Assembly: GCA_940671915.1 (NCBI GenBank)
Contig: CALNVZ010003434.1
Location: 25,536,010 to 25,600,009, forward strand
Source: Paracentrotus lividus
Lineage: Eukaryota; Echinodermata; Echinoidea; Camarodonta; Echinidae
DNA length: 64,000 nt
Direction of reading: 5' to 3'
Of the stretch, positions 12,162-22,930 are shown piece by piece; the first letter of the stretch is position 1; each line of letters starts with the position of its first letter. The notes under the pieces are model-generated. The model saw only the letters and a list, made by a program, of their open reading frames with translations. It was not told where the DNA came from and ran no database searches. Position numbers and translations under genes: made by a program.

Positions 12162-14152
12162 TAGGGGAGAGTGGGGTTAGTTGGAACACGGGGTTTAGTT
12201 GAAACATTGTAATTTTACTTAACGGCTTTAAATATATTTATGCAAATCTACCCTCAGGTGGTTGCTACTAGTAACTGCCATCCATCACATTTTAGACAGC
12301 ACACATGCTTCAAGCCTCGTGAAGTTAGAAAGTAATGTTTTTTTTTTTTTTACCTTCTGAGTAAATTTTGTCACTTTTACAAATGTTTTATTATCTCAGA
12401 GAAGATCATAGATTAAGTTAGCCAGTTTTTGAGTATAACAAACAATTATACCAAGCTACAAAACAAGGTTAAATAAATGGCATGTTGTTGTCCCTCTTTT
12501 GTGCTGTAAGCTTAAAAATGTCAAATGGGCCTCTAGGGTTAGATGGAACATTTTGAACGGGGTTAGTTGGAACATGTACTAAGTAAGTAGGGTTCAGCTG
12601 AATAAAATAGGGCAAGTCCACGCTATTTTGCAATGTAACAAATGGGATATTCAGAGACAAAAATAGGCTTTTTTTTTTATAAATCTGATATTAAAATCTC
12701 AATCCTTGGGTATATTTTTGAAGGTACTGAGAACCTTTAACAAAATCATAAACAATAATTGAAATAACTCATTTCATTTTTAATTTATGATAATTTATTC
12801 GTTCGTAACACATGGGACCAGAACAAAAATGGTGTTTTTCAATTTTGAATTGTTCACATGATACTAGGAATTTAAAGAGCAGATAAAAACTTACATAGTC
12901 ACATCCTCTTAACCACGTAATAAACTTTCTAAATACATATTTTAATGTCGATACAACTTCAAGTTTCTTGGCAAGGTCAAGTTTTCAATAATATGCCAAC
13001 GTAACACACGGGACAATTATTCCATGAAATATTTTTCATTAAACATTTGGTGTAGCCAAGGCGTTGCAACATATTGTATAAAAAAAATCCTACTGATTAA
13101 ACAAAATAAACATAATACAACACACCAATGTGAAAAATACTTATTTTGTTTCATTAATTAAGGTGGGAGGGAGAGTAATAAAATTGAATTATTTTACATC
13201 AGCTCAGTATCTTTTGTGAAACTACTTCTAAGACATGAATACTTTAAGAATAAAAACATGGAAAGTTATGTGCTAGGTTTGTGATATTTTCACCAGAGGA
13301 AGCCAAGATGATATCGAAACAGAAAATATGTACTTTTTGGTTGTATTACTATAACAAACCTTTATAAATATTGGTTGAAAATTGCATTTTTATTGCATTT
13401 CATCTTTTTTTCATTAATATTAATGAACCTTGTGACGTCATATGACCTTGAAATGACTTTTTGACCTCCTTTGCATTAAGTTTATTTCATACATTTTGTG
13501 GTGATATATGATACATTATAATTATGTAACTTTAAGACATCACTGACACACTTGATACAAAAATGGTCGAAAAGTTGAAAAATCACCACCTCGGGAACAA
13601 ATAGCTTGGACTTGCCCAATAATAAAAATGATATAATTCAGTGAAGTGTTCCGAAATATTCCTATACATGTATATTAGTGCACATTGGACAATTATATTT
13701 TAGTTTAAACAAAATATATTGCAGAATGCTATTTCACAGGACTTCAGAATATTTGTATGTGAGTGGATGCTATCAAGTGTAATAAAACATGAGGTAAAAA
13801 AAAATTAACACCAATATTTAATATTTTAATTGTGAATCAATAAAGCAAATTAGTTGAATCCATGCAATAATGCTGTAGCAAGGCAGTTTAAATATAATTC
13901 TAAAGACAATGTTTCAACTTACCCCATACCATGTTCCAACTAACCCGTGTGTGGGGTTAGTTGGAACACTTGACATGGTCTTGTTGAAGATGGATTTATT
14001 CTGGAACCATCACTAAGTTGAAGAATTTTATGGGGTACATTTATAGCATACAGATATACACTCCAGCTGATTGTTTGTTTCTTGAAATAAATGCGCTTTT
14101 GTTTTACGGCCATTTTTGTGAAAAATGTTCCATATAACCCCGCTCTCCCCTA
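12162..14152 (+). mobile_element. TAGGGGAGAGTGGGG element with TTAGTTGGAACA words
   Basis: It starts TAGGGGAGAGTGGGG and ends as its complement (cgctctccccta). GGGTTAGTTGGAACA-type words recur at about 12172, 12535-12570, 13908-13970 and 14128, in both orientations. The terminal TAGGGGAGA is shared with the elements at 553 and 29290, although the internal words differ. I see no long open frame. It is interrupted by another element at 12610-13617. Confidence 0.7.
12610..13617 (+). mobile_element. GGGCAAGTCC inverted-repeat element nested in 12162-14152
   Basis: Ends are GGGCAAGTCCACGCTATTTT and the complement of GGGCAAGTCCAAGCTATTTG. Internal words GTAACACATGGGACC and GTAACACACGGGACA lie at about 12646, 12806 and 13000. 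A relative starts at 63047. The target duplication is unclear (AT-rich flanks). Confidence 0.65.
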
Positions 14153-15262
14153 TTACTGCAAATACTTTGTATCGTGCGTATACATTTAGTAAAATGAATT
14201 GAGTAAAACATTCATGTAAATACTTTATATTCTAACACAACAATTATTCTATAATAGTTTTACAATATTTACACTATTTATATATGGAATTCATTAGAAA
14301 TAAATATATATTCTGCAATAGAATTTTCTTGAATACAAGTCTAAATGTTTTCTTGATTTATATTATCTTACATCCTTTGTATGAACATGATGAGCGTCCA
14401 ATTTAAAAGAACCTGAATAAGAAACAAACTATTTTCCAATTATTGTTGTTAAATGTTACGTTTAATATGACTATCTAAACAGTTGTTTTCTGTTTTCTGT
14501 TTTTTTTTTTTTTTAATTTCTATCATTATATTTTGAAAAAAAGGGGGGCGTTAAAGTTCGGTGGCAGATTCAGTATTTGAAAATAAATATGTGGACACCG
14601 CCAACATGTTCAGGTCTTAACATTTTCTTTTTTAGAGGCAAGTAGTTTTCAAATTGTAGGGGGCGCTCGTCCTCTATTTAAGCCAGTGAATATAAGTATT
14701 TTTAAGATCATATTGCTAAGGTAATAAAAACTGCATCTCATAGACCGTGAGATGAATTTGAGTCTAGTTTGTGAATCCGAGTCTCAAAGAAAAGTCTCTC
14801 AAAAAAATGTAAAAATATATTTAATTGAAAACAAGAAGAAGAAAGGACCTTTCCAGCATTTTTCATAGATATCTCCAAGACTTACTTGCGATTGGAACAT
14901 GAAAATCCGAACATATTTAATCTTGTATTATACTATTCCAGTCGCGAGCAACTCGCAAGAGACGTCGCAGAGATTCAGGAGTCGTCGCGGAAATGCCGCT
15001 GTAACTTGATCTCGACTTGAAAAGTCTTTAAAAAAGATTATCGAACTTTTTTTAAAATTTCTAAGACTTTGTTTTAAAAGTCACTGAGACTCAAGAGACT
15101 TGGTATCGCAAACTAGTCGCAAACTGGTCTCATGGCCATTGAGATAAACAAGTAAACTGGCTGTTAATATTACGTTCAAACAGATATGGGGTCTCTATCA
15201 TGATTACAATGCTTCAAAGTCCAATTCGCCGTCCGCAGGTCAATGTTTCAACAGAAAACGGT
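14153..15262. other. Intergenic, 3' side of the GPCR gene
   Basis: AT-rich, with a GTGGCGGATCCA-type fragment at 14559-14700. Positions 14740-15135 show words (gtctc, gactc, agtctct, gtcgc) with some inverted symmetry: ctcatagaccgtgagatg near 14738 and gtctcatggccattgagata near 15126 look like the ends of another element. No gene seen. Confidence 0.4.
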
Positions 15263-16045
15263 TTAAACAGATCCGTGATCCTCCTTATCGTGTATGAACC
15301 CATGGTTGATTCCTTTGATATCTTCCATGTTAATTTCATTCTTGCGGTGGTCGCTCTCGCTTTCGATCTTGCTATCCTTCGTCATCGTCGTCGACGTCGA
15401 ATCTTTGACGTCGCGTCGACCGCAGCAACTGCAAATTAACTTCCTGAAATCACTGAGCCTCGTCCAGTAGATGATCGGGTTTATGACAGCGTTGAAGCTC
15501 ACCAACCACCATGCGATGTTGTAGAGGTTAAAAAACCAACTCGCCGTTAAGTATCGGTCGTATTCGGGGTAGTAGATGCGTATGAAGGATGGCCTGGTCT
15601 TCAAGCAGATCATGGAGAAACACATAAATACCCAACAGACGATGTTAGAACAAACCACCAGGATAAAGGTACAGAGGACTTTCTTGTTTCTCTTCACCCG
15701 AAGCAGGTAGGCATCTGATGACAGACCGATATCTCCAGGAGGTTTTGAGATGGTGCTGTACACCACGATGTAGCAGATCGCGGTGATGCCGATGACGCAC
15801 AGGATCATGATGGGGAAAATGAAATACAGGAATAGATTGTCGTTGATCAGGTAGGTGCCGATGAAGACAGTGAAGACGACTGCCCACATGATCACGCAAG
15901 TGATGACGCAACGAGTGGCTGTGACGATACGACGGGTCTGGAAGGGATCAAGACGGATGATGATGAAGCGGTGGATGGCTACGGCTAATGTGCTGCAGAT
16001 CCCGACCATCATACCAGCACCCAATACACGAGTGAAGATGGGATG
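15263..16045 (-). CDS. GPCR exon 2 (TM3 to C-terminus)
   Basis: The acceptor is ttttttctttcaag, with the exon starting at 16045 and translating HPIFTRVLGAG. It encodes 260 residues through TM3-TM7 and the tail and stops at 15263. The frame continues exactly from exon 1, which supports the splice. Confidence 0.85.
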   Translation of the reverse strand, partial: HPIFTRVLGAGMMVGICSTLAVAIHRFIIIRLDPFQTRRIVTATRCVITCVIMWAVVFTVFIGTYLINDNLFLYFIFPIMILCVIGITAICYIVVYSTISKPPGDIGLSSDAYLLRVKRNKKVLCTFILVVCSNIVCWVFMCFSMICLKTRPSFIRIYYPEYDRYLTASWFFNLYNIAWWLVSFNAVINPIIYWTRLSDFRKLICSCCGRRDVKDSTSTTMTKDSKIESESDHRKNEINMEDIKGINHGFIHDKEDHGSV

Positions 16046-16735
16046 CTTGAAAGAAAAAAGAAAGAAAAAATATCAAAATATGATATTTTATTTGAAAGGG
16101 ATTTCAGATGTAAAGAGAGAGTGAAAAAGTTCCATGAGTTTGAAGCTGTCTTGTGAAAAGTATGAAATCTAATCATGGGTTTCATGATAATGGTAAAGTC
16201 ATTATCCTAGCCTATGTTGGTACCACTTTCTTTTGGATATTTGCAAGTATGACTGAATAAAAGACAATCTTCAAAAGACAAAAAAAAAAGTCTCACTTGC
16301 GCTAAGTGTCTGGGTGAAGAATAAACAAATTGAGAATGTATTACTTATGTACACGCACAAAATCGCACACCCACACATACCCTCGTTTACACATACACAT
16401 ACAAATATACACCCACACCCACACCCCCACAACGCCCATCCACATATATCCCCCACGCAAACATGTCCTATATCATCCACACCAGCACACACACACATAC
16501 ACATCCCACCCTCAACAAATACTCACACACACACATACACATACACACCCTCACTCACAAACATTTTTAAAGGAATCACTACGTCCCAAACATTCAGGTC
16601 TTAGTAAACAAATCATCAATGCTTAAAATAGAAAAGAAAAATTTTTATTGTAAATTGTTTACTGTTTTGTGGGTGCGTGTCGGATGATGTGCGTGTGTGT
16701 GTGTGTGTATGGGTGGTTGTATGTAGATATATACA

Positions 16736-16833
<98 letters not shown>

Positions 16834-19322
16834 TAGTGTGTGTGTGTGTGTGTGTGTGTGTGGAGGAGTGTGTGTGTGTATGTGTGTACACACATTCTTT
16901 AAACATTAAATTTTAATCTTCATCAATCCAATTGGCACAATTGAGATTATGTAGTCTTCTTTTTTTTTACTCAGTCTGTATAGGAGAGCAGAGCGTGGTA
17001 TATATGGACATGAATCTTCAATAGCCTATGTTAGCACAACGATAGATATAAGATACTTATTTAAGGTATACCCTTAATGCCCTTGTTTTTCTACTTTATT
17101 ATATATATTTGATTATAAACCTAAAAAATTAACATATTTGTGACTTTTGATTTTAGCTAATTTTTTGTAATGTTAATGTGTTATTTGGAGGGGCCCATAT
17201 TCTACAAGTATTCACTGTTTAATTGGTCCCTCCATCCATAGGAAATATCGATATACTTATGTTCGTTTCAAATTTCATTTCATTTTCTAGGCCTGATGAA
17301 GACCCTTTACATGGCCGAAAGCTCGCATTAAAAGGATGTTTGTGTGACGACGAGAAAATTAAATTTACATAATTTTCTTTCATGGTCATTTGACAGCTTA
17401 TGTGCGATACCTACACAGAGGCATGACAAGGCGTGCGCTAAATGAATTTTTATTGATTGCAGAAAACTAATCAGTATCTCAAGGCATACAGCACCAAAAT
17501 AAGACGAAAATATAGGTTTTCCCGGTCAATTGTAAACTCTTTGTAATCGAATTCATTAATATTCATTCAATTTAAACGACACCTCATTGAGAGAAGTTAT
17601 CGGTCATTTGAATTAACGTTTAGCTTTTAAATCGCGATCACATTTCGGACGAAAGTGCTTGTAAGAAATGTCAAATTGATCGGAGATAGCTTAAACTTGA
17701 CCGGGAAAACCTATAATTGCAGAAGAGAGACTATTTGTCCTGCTTTATGGAAATACCATACATTACCAGGTTGTGACAAATCTTTATATGAAAAAAAAAA
17801 GGGTTTCCCATTTGTAGCATTTTATTTGATACATGCAGACTGTATATTCAAAACACGGTTCTAGGACATCTCCCCCGGAGGACAACTCCCCCGGGGACAA
17901 TTCCCGGAGGACAGCTCCCCCGGAGGACAACTCCCCCGGAGGACAACCCTAACCCTAACCCTAACCCTAACCCTATGTCCTCCGGGGGAGCTGTCCTCCG
18001 GGAATTGTCCCCGGGGGAGTTGTCCTCCGGAGGAGATGTCCTGATACGTCAAAGCACACGTGCATCACAAATCTCAAATTTACATGTAGGCCTATAGCTC
18101 TCTCTCTCTCTTATTAAGCGATGTGGAAAACCATTTCACAGTGTTAAATCATCTCCACACTATTAAATTCGAGCGTTTTAACATAGTTGAAAGACTGTGG
18201 ATACACTGCGGGACAATGTTCTTTCTAGCATTATATCCTGTTTTACGAAATAAAATCTATAGTCTGTATTGCGGCGGTCACAACTCGTCGTAGGCTACGG
18301 GGCACGTGCAATCTACATGCACAGGTCGTGGATCAATTTCTGCGATTTCTGCGTTTCTGTAGAAAGGGTATTGGAAAAACTTCCTGCACGTCGTACATGC
18401 AACGTGCCTGCGAGGTACCTGCGCTGCACGATTTTTCTACGAAATCCATCGTAGGGAGTTGCACGTCGAAGGTACGTCGAGTTGTGACCGCCGCATATCA
18501 AATAATTTTTTTTTTCATAAAAATATTTTTCGCATGCTTTTCTATGGATTTGTATAGGTTTATACAAAACAAAGTGCATTCAGCAAGACAAATCTTTTGG
18601 CTTTAATTTGGTACCCTATACACACATTATTTGAAAAGATTTCATACATAAATTATTTTACACCCAATTGTACCTTTTAATTTTTTTTTATACGGTCTGT
18701 ATGTGGAAAACCATATCACAGTGTAAACTCATCACCACAATGCTAAATTCGATGCTTTAACATAGCCGATTACATTAACAATCTGTGAATACACTGGGAC
18801 ACAGTGTGTTCTTTCAAGCACTATAACACAATCACAGTGTCTCCACACTATGGAAATACAACTTCAAACGTAGCCTATCCATATTGTGCAAATGAGCCTA
18901 ATTAACACAATTACCACACTGCGAACACAGTGTGAAGGACTCGGACACTGTGTTCGCAGAGTCGACTGTGTTGATTTTCACAGTTGGTACAGCATATTAT
19001 GAACACATTGTGTTCTCACTGTGCTCACACTGTTGGACACAGTGTTTTTTTCCGGTAGGGTTACTTCCCGTTGTCTTAACGAAATAAAATAAGATTCTAT
19101 ACTTACATAGATTCCTGCCCAGTCGGCCAACCATCTTTGTATAACGACTACGGCCGATGAGACAAAGTCCCCCAAAGCGATGTTGAACGTGAAGATGTTC
19201 TGCGTCTTTCGAAGACTTCTACAAGCTATGATAGCTATCAACGTCGCCGCGTTGAAAAGGATAGCGAGCACGCTAAACAGCGAGAGGATCCCCGCGTAGA
19301 TATCTGCATCGATGGTGGCCAT
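15263..19322 (-). CDS. Orphan rhodopsin-class G-protein-coupled receptor, two exons, 332 aa
   Basis: The product should be a plasma-membrane receptor signalling through G proteins; its ligand is unknown. Joining exon 19107-19322 to exon 15263-16045 (phase 0) gives 332 residues with seven hydrophobic segments. Class A landmarks: N24 in TM1 (LFNAATLIAI), D52 in TM2 (NIALGDF), W126 in TM4, P150 in TM5 and NPIIY at 261-265 in TM7. Oddities: the E/DRY motif at the end of TM3 is HRF (97-99), the TM6 CWxP proline is replaced (CWVF, 209-212), and I see neither the usual TM3 cysteine nor an extracellular-loop-2 cysteine. The tail is about 60 residues, starting CSCCGRR (possible palmitoylation) and then acidic/polar. 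Sea urchins are known to carry large lineage-specific sets of such receptors, so this is probably a family member rather than an orthologue of a named receptor. Confidence 0.85.
16742..16821. repeat. (AT)n microsatellite with flanking (GT)n
   Basis: An uninterrupted TA/AT run of about 80 bases is flanked by GT-rich tracts to about 16890. CA-rich tracts at 16350-16560 precede it. Confidence 0.9.
17515..17711. mobile_element. GGTTTTCCCGGTCAA inverted-repeat element with TATA flanks
   Basis: Ends are GGTTTTCCCGGTCAA and TTGACCGGGAAAACC, flanked by TATA on both sides. The surrounding repeat also occurs at 40725-41000 without this insert (gatgaaaaaattgcag there against gacgaaaaTA...TAattgcag here), which gives an internal empty site. 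Confidence 0.7.
17863..18042. repeat. Palindrome enclosing telomere-type CCCTAA repeats
   Basis: The arms are built of GGACAACTCCCCCGGA units (left 17863-17944, right 17976-18042, inverted). The centre is 4.8 units of CCCTAA (17947-17975). Most of the right arm can pair with the left arm. Confidence 0.8.
18271..18494. mobile_element. GCGGCGGTCACAACTCG inverted-repeat element
   Basis: Ends are GCGGCGGTCACAACTCGTCG and CGTCGAGTTGTGACCGCCGC. The interior is rich in cgtcgtag and tacgtcg words. 224 bp, inside the GPCR intron; no coding content. Confidence 0.7.
19107..19322 (-). CDS. GPCR exon 1 (N-terminus, TM1, TM2)
   Basis: The start chosen is the ATG at 19322-19320 (context aaaATGGcc, starting MATIDADIYAG), because the longer open frame has no upstream ATG. 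The exon is 216 nt, encodes 72 residues, and ends ...WAGIY before the donor gtaagt at 19106. There is no signal peptide, which is normal for class A receptors. Confidence 0.82.
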
Positions 19323-19973
19323 TTTGTCCAACCAAGTCGACGAAGACAACGTGAACGAAGATGACGAGGGGATTGACAGTCGATGAGGAAATTAGGAAGA
19401 AGTTTATTCTAGCACCAAGAAGAAAAGCGTGAATGACGACGACAACGACGATGATGATGAGGAAAGTATTGCTGAAGATGAAGTAGCCGAATTAACACTT
19501 TAGTAAGAAAGGCAAGTTAGACGATGACGTTAGGAAAGATCCTGGTGGGAAATCAATAGAAATGTTATCTACTTGAAGGAGGGAAATTCAAGACTGAAAT
19601 TAAAGTAAAATATATTTTTCGTTATACTACCATCGCTTTAATTTTATAGGTCTATTTTTTTTTTTTTTTTTTTTACAATTCAGTTGAATATTATTGTTTG
19701 CTTGGAAAATGAAAGTAACTTCACAATTCTATTGATGACGGAATTGTGAAGTGCGCTGAATAGTTCTTAACCAAATGATTTAAAAATCAACTCTGTGAAA
19801 TCATTTTTGTTTTTCAAAAAAAAAAAAAAAATCAAAAACAAAAAACAAACAAAAAACAACAACAAACTAAACAATAAAGACTGCAGTGAAAGAAATTCAA
19901 AAACAGAAAAACTCCACGATTCTGTTAAATTTAACTGAATTTTAACTGAACTGTAAAAATGAATAATAAATAA

Positions 19974-20010
<37 letters not shown>

Positions 20011-22495
20011 ATTCAATAATTCAATAATTGGGAACTGAAATGTGGAAAATAATGAATAATTGAGATTCAGACTTATAAGCTTTAAGGCCAAGGACGCGAA
20101 ATCATTTTTTTTTTCTTGAATAAAAGTAATATAAGACTTCAGCCAAAGAAATGAATAAATGAATAACTTCAAAGTTCTGTTAAATGATATTATTCAACAG
20201 AATTGTGAGAAAAATTAATAGCTTTACAATTTCTATATTTGATATAAGGGCCGAGTTAAATGAATATGAACAAAATATTATTTTATGTCCTAACAAAGAC
20301 CAAGGCAGAAAAATCTTCTTCTTTTAAGACAACAAAAATATGATGTTGCAGTGAAAGAATTTTAAGGAAGAATTTCATGAAAGAAAATTATGAGAAAGAT
20401 ACCGGTCTAATAAGAAAAAAAGAAAGAAATAAATGAGTGCATTCTTGAGTTTGAACGCTATTCAATAGGCCTACATCAGTCACAATATGTGAAGATCGCT
20501 CCAAAATCACACGAATTCCATCAATGTAATAACAAAGTGTCGAATTCCAAGCTAGAACATGATTTTGAGTCAAGGCTCACCTATGTGACTGGTGCAATAC
20601 GTTCTTATCAAATGGAAAACTCACCCGATAATTATTGCTATTCATCCCTCTGATTTCTAAAATCTTTAAAAGCAATGTTTTTGTAGACATATCCTAAGTC
20701 TGAGAAGACGGATATAGTAACAAAGGAAAGTAGATCTTTTGATTTCATACACAATTTTGTTTTTCCTGTTGGGAAGTGAAACATGAATGCATGCGAATGT
20801 GACCTTGATTTATATTCTGCACGTCTTATATTGATTATTGTCAAGTCTATGCAAAACTTTTGATCTTCATACTTATCTTTTAATCAATTTTCAGGCATGT
20901 TTACTTAAGCATACCAGGGACACTCATGACTATGGTGATATTTACTCATCATTAAAATCTCAGGGGATTCCTGTCTAACTTAAAGGTTTGCATTTATGAT
21001 GACAGCATTACAACATTATCCTGAACGAATTTGAACAATTCCTTTAAACAATTTCATTTGCTGTCGTTCACTCGATCCCTGCGTTTTCTGATTACTTTCT
21101 AGGGTACATGCAGATAATATGGACCACCTGAAGCAAATCATGTCGTGACCGTCGACCGGTGACCGGTGAGAGCGCCTTAATGTTGTTCATATGAACTGTA
21201 TACGAAAATCTATCATCGTGAGAGCATCTGATGCCGAAATTTCTCTGAGAAAATTGCTGAAAACCAACAAGGTAGGTAAAACTTATGGCAATTCTTTACC
21301 CTGATGTAAAATTTGATATTTCACAGAATGTGATGGTGAAAGAGTGTTTGAGGGGGTAACCCCAATTTTTTGTATATTTAGTAAGCTTATAGTTTCATTT
21401 TGATCATACTAGCGTGTATACAGGTCAATTTGTTGTAGTGAAGGGGTGCTATGTGGCATTGAATGCTTGTCTGACATAGCAACATCAGTGCAGGTAATAT
21501 GGGCCGTCCAAAATGGCGGAAATTATTCTGGTACTTGGTATTGGGATGAGGCATCAATCTCTTTGCTATGATTTTTTTGGGGTATATTCACAGTATGTAA
21601 TCAATATAAATAACTTATTGTAGGCCTATATTGACTTGTATAATGAAAACAATATTTAAATAATATAAAAAAGAAATAATATACAAAATACAAAACAATG
21701 AAATATATAGTCAAAGTATTTACTGAAGGGTCTTATAATTTCAAATGATATCTGAAAGTTAATGATTTTCAACTTGTTAAGCAAATTCCAGACATAGTAG
21801 AGTCATTTTAGTTTTTTTTAAAATACATTAAATAACATGTGCCCATATTACCTGAACATGTATGGGCACTTTGGTGATGTCTTCAACATTTGAATATTGC
21901 ATATAGGCCTACAGGGGGTTGGTGATAATTGTTTTTCTTCACAATAAATGTTAGAGCAGTAGTTATTGATTCATCTAAACAAAGATTAGACTGTGTGTCA
22001 TTTTGTAATTTTATGCAAATTAGGCAAATGAGCTTAGGGGGCCCATATTACCGGCATGTACCCTATGTATAGCATGTACATGTATATTCTCTATATCATT
22101 ATATCAATCAATATATTTCCCATCTCTTTCTACCTCTCTTCTGTCCATAATGTCCTCTATTTCTCTCTCCCCCTCTATTGGTCTCTCATTTATCTCATTT
22201 ATTTTTATTTGTCTTAAAAAACGCCTCTGTCTCTGATATTCTACTTTACGCCATTTCGCCATTGTTGACTATTACTCGGTTTATTCTATCCGTGGGCGTA
22301 CGTAGGCCTATGTGACTTCGAGGCTAGTAGAGCCGGTGACCCAAATGCTTTTGTACGGTAATAAATGGGATTGAACCTGAAGGTGTAGGGAAAGCAACAA
22401 AAAAAAAAAAAAAGAATTAATTAAAAAGCAGTATCTACGTTGCAATCCCCACGATTGTATCATAATTATGAATAAGAAACAAAAACTGGTACGTG
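19323..22495. other. Intergenic region 5' of the GPCR gene
   Basis: It contains poly-T and poly-A tracts (about 19650, 19976-20005) and diverged repeats of gaattgtgaagt / cagttgaat words (19670-20210) that look like a decayed inverted repeat. The GPCR promoter should lie just above 19322; I see no TATA box I would defend. No gene is seen from 20210 to 22495. Confidence 0.4.
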
Positions 22496-22496
22496 T

Positions 22497-22930
22497 GCGC
22501 GCTGAGATGTGAAACATCTAACTATTCAGATCATGAATAAGAACAATAAACTAGCATGGACGCACTCTGAGATGTGATACTGCGCAACTATTCAGATCAC
22601 GAATAAGAAACACAGAATGGTATGGATGCACTCAGAGATGTGAGATCTGCAAATATTCAGATCATGACTCAGAAACAAAAAACTTGTATGGACACACTCT
22701 GAGATATGAGACATGCAACTATTTAGAGCACGAATGAGAAGCAAAAACTTATATGGACACACTCTGAGAAATGAGACATGCAACTATTTAGAGCACGAAT
22801 GAGAAACTAAAACTTGTATGGACGCACTCTCACTTATAAGACATGCAACTGTTCAGAGCATGAATGAGAAACAAAAACTGGTATGGATGCACTCTGAGAT
22901 GTGAGACATGCAACTATTTAGAGCATCCTA
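22497..22930 (+). repeat. 68-bp minisatellite
   Basis: About six units share gagacatgcaactatttaga, cgaatgagaaacaaaaact and gtatggacacactctgagat. Open frames crossing it are by-products of the repeat. Confidence 0.8.

Larger units (their letters stand above)
16046..19106 (-). other. GPCR intron with repeats
   Basis: This 3.06-kb intron separates TM2 from TM3. It contains CA-rich tracts (about 16350-16560), an (AT)n/(GT)n microsatellite (about 16690-16890), a dispersed repeat also present at 40725-41000 with a small TA-flanked insertion, a palindrome enclosing telomere-type repeats (17863-18042), a 224-bp inverted-repeat element (18271-18494) and CACAGTGT-word repeats (about 18108-18270 and 18690-19060). 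I see no further exon in it. Confidence 0.6.

Noticed and set aside
16314-16916. His/Thr-rich and Tyr/Ile-rich open frames
   Set aside because: They are translations of CA, AT and GT microsatellites.
17947-17975. Chromosome end
   Set aside because: There are fewer than five CCCTAA units, with unique gene sequence on both sides; it is an interstitial repeat.
22592-22783. Open frame with repeated SHISECVHT
   Set aside because: It is a translation of the 68-bp minisatellite, not a gene.
22497-22930. CRISPR-like direct repeats
   Set aside because: The whole unit repeats, spacers are not unique, and the genome is eukaryotic.
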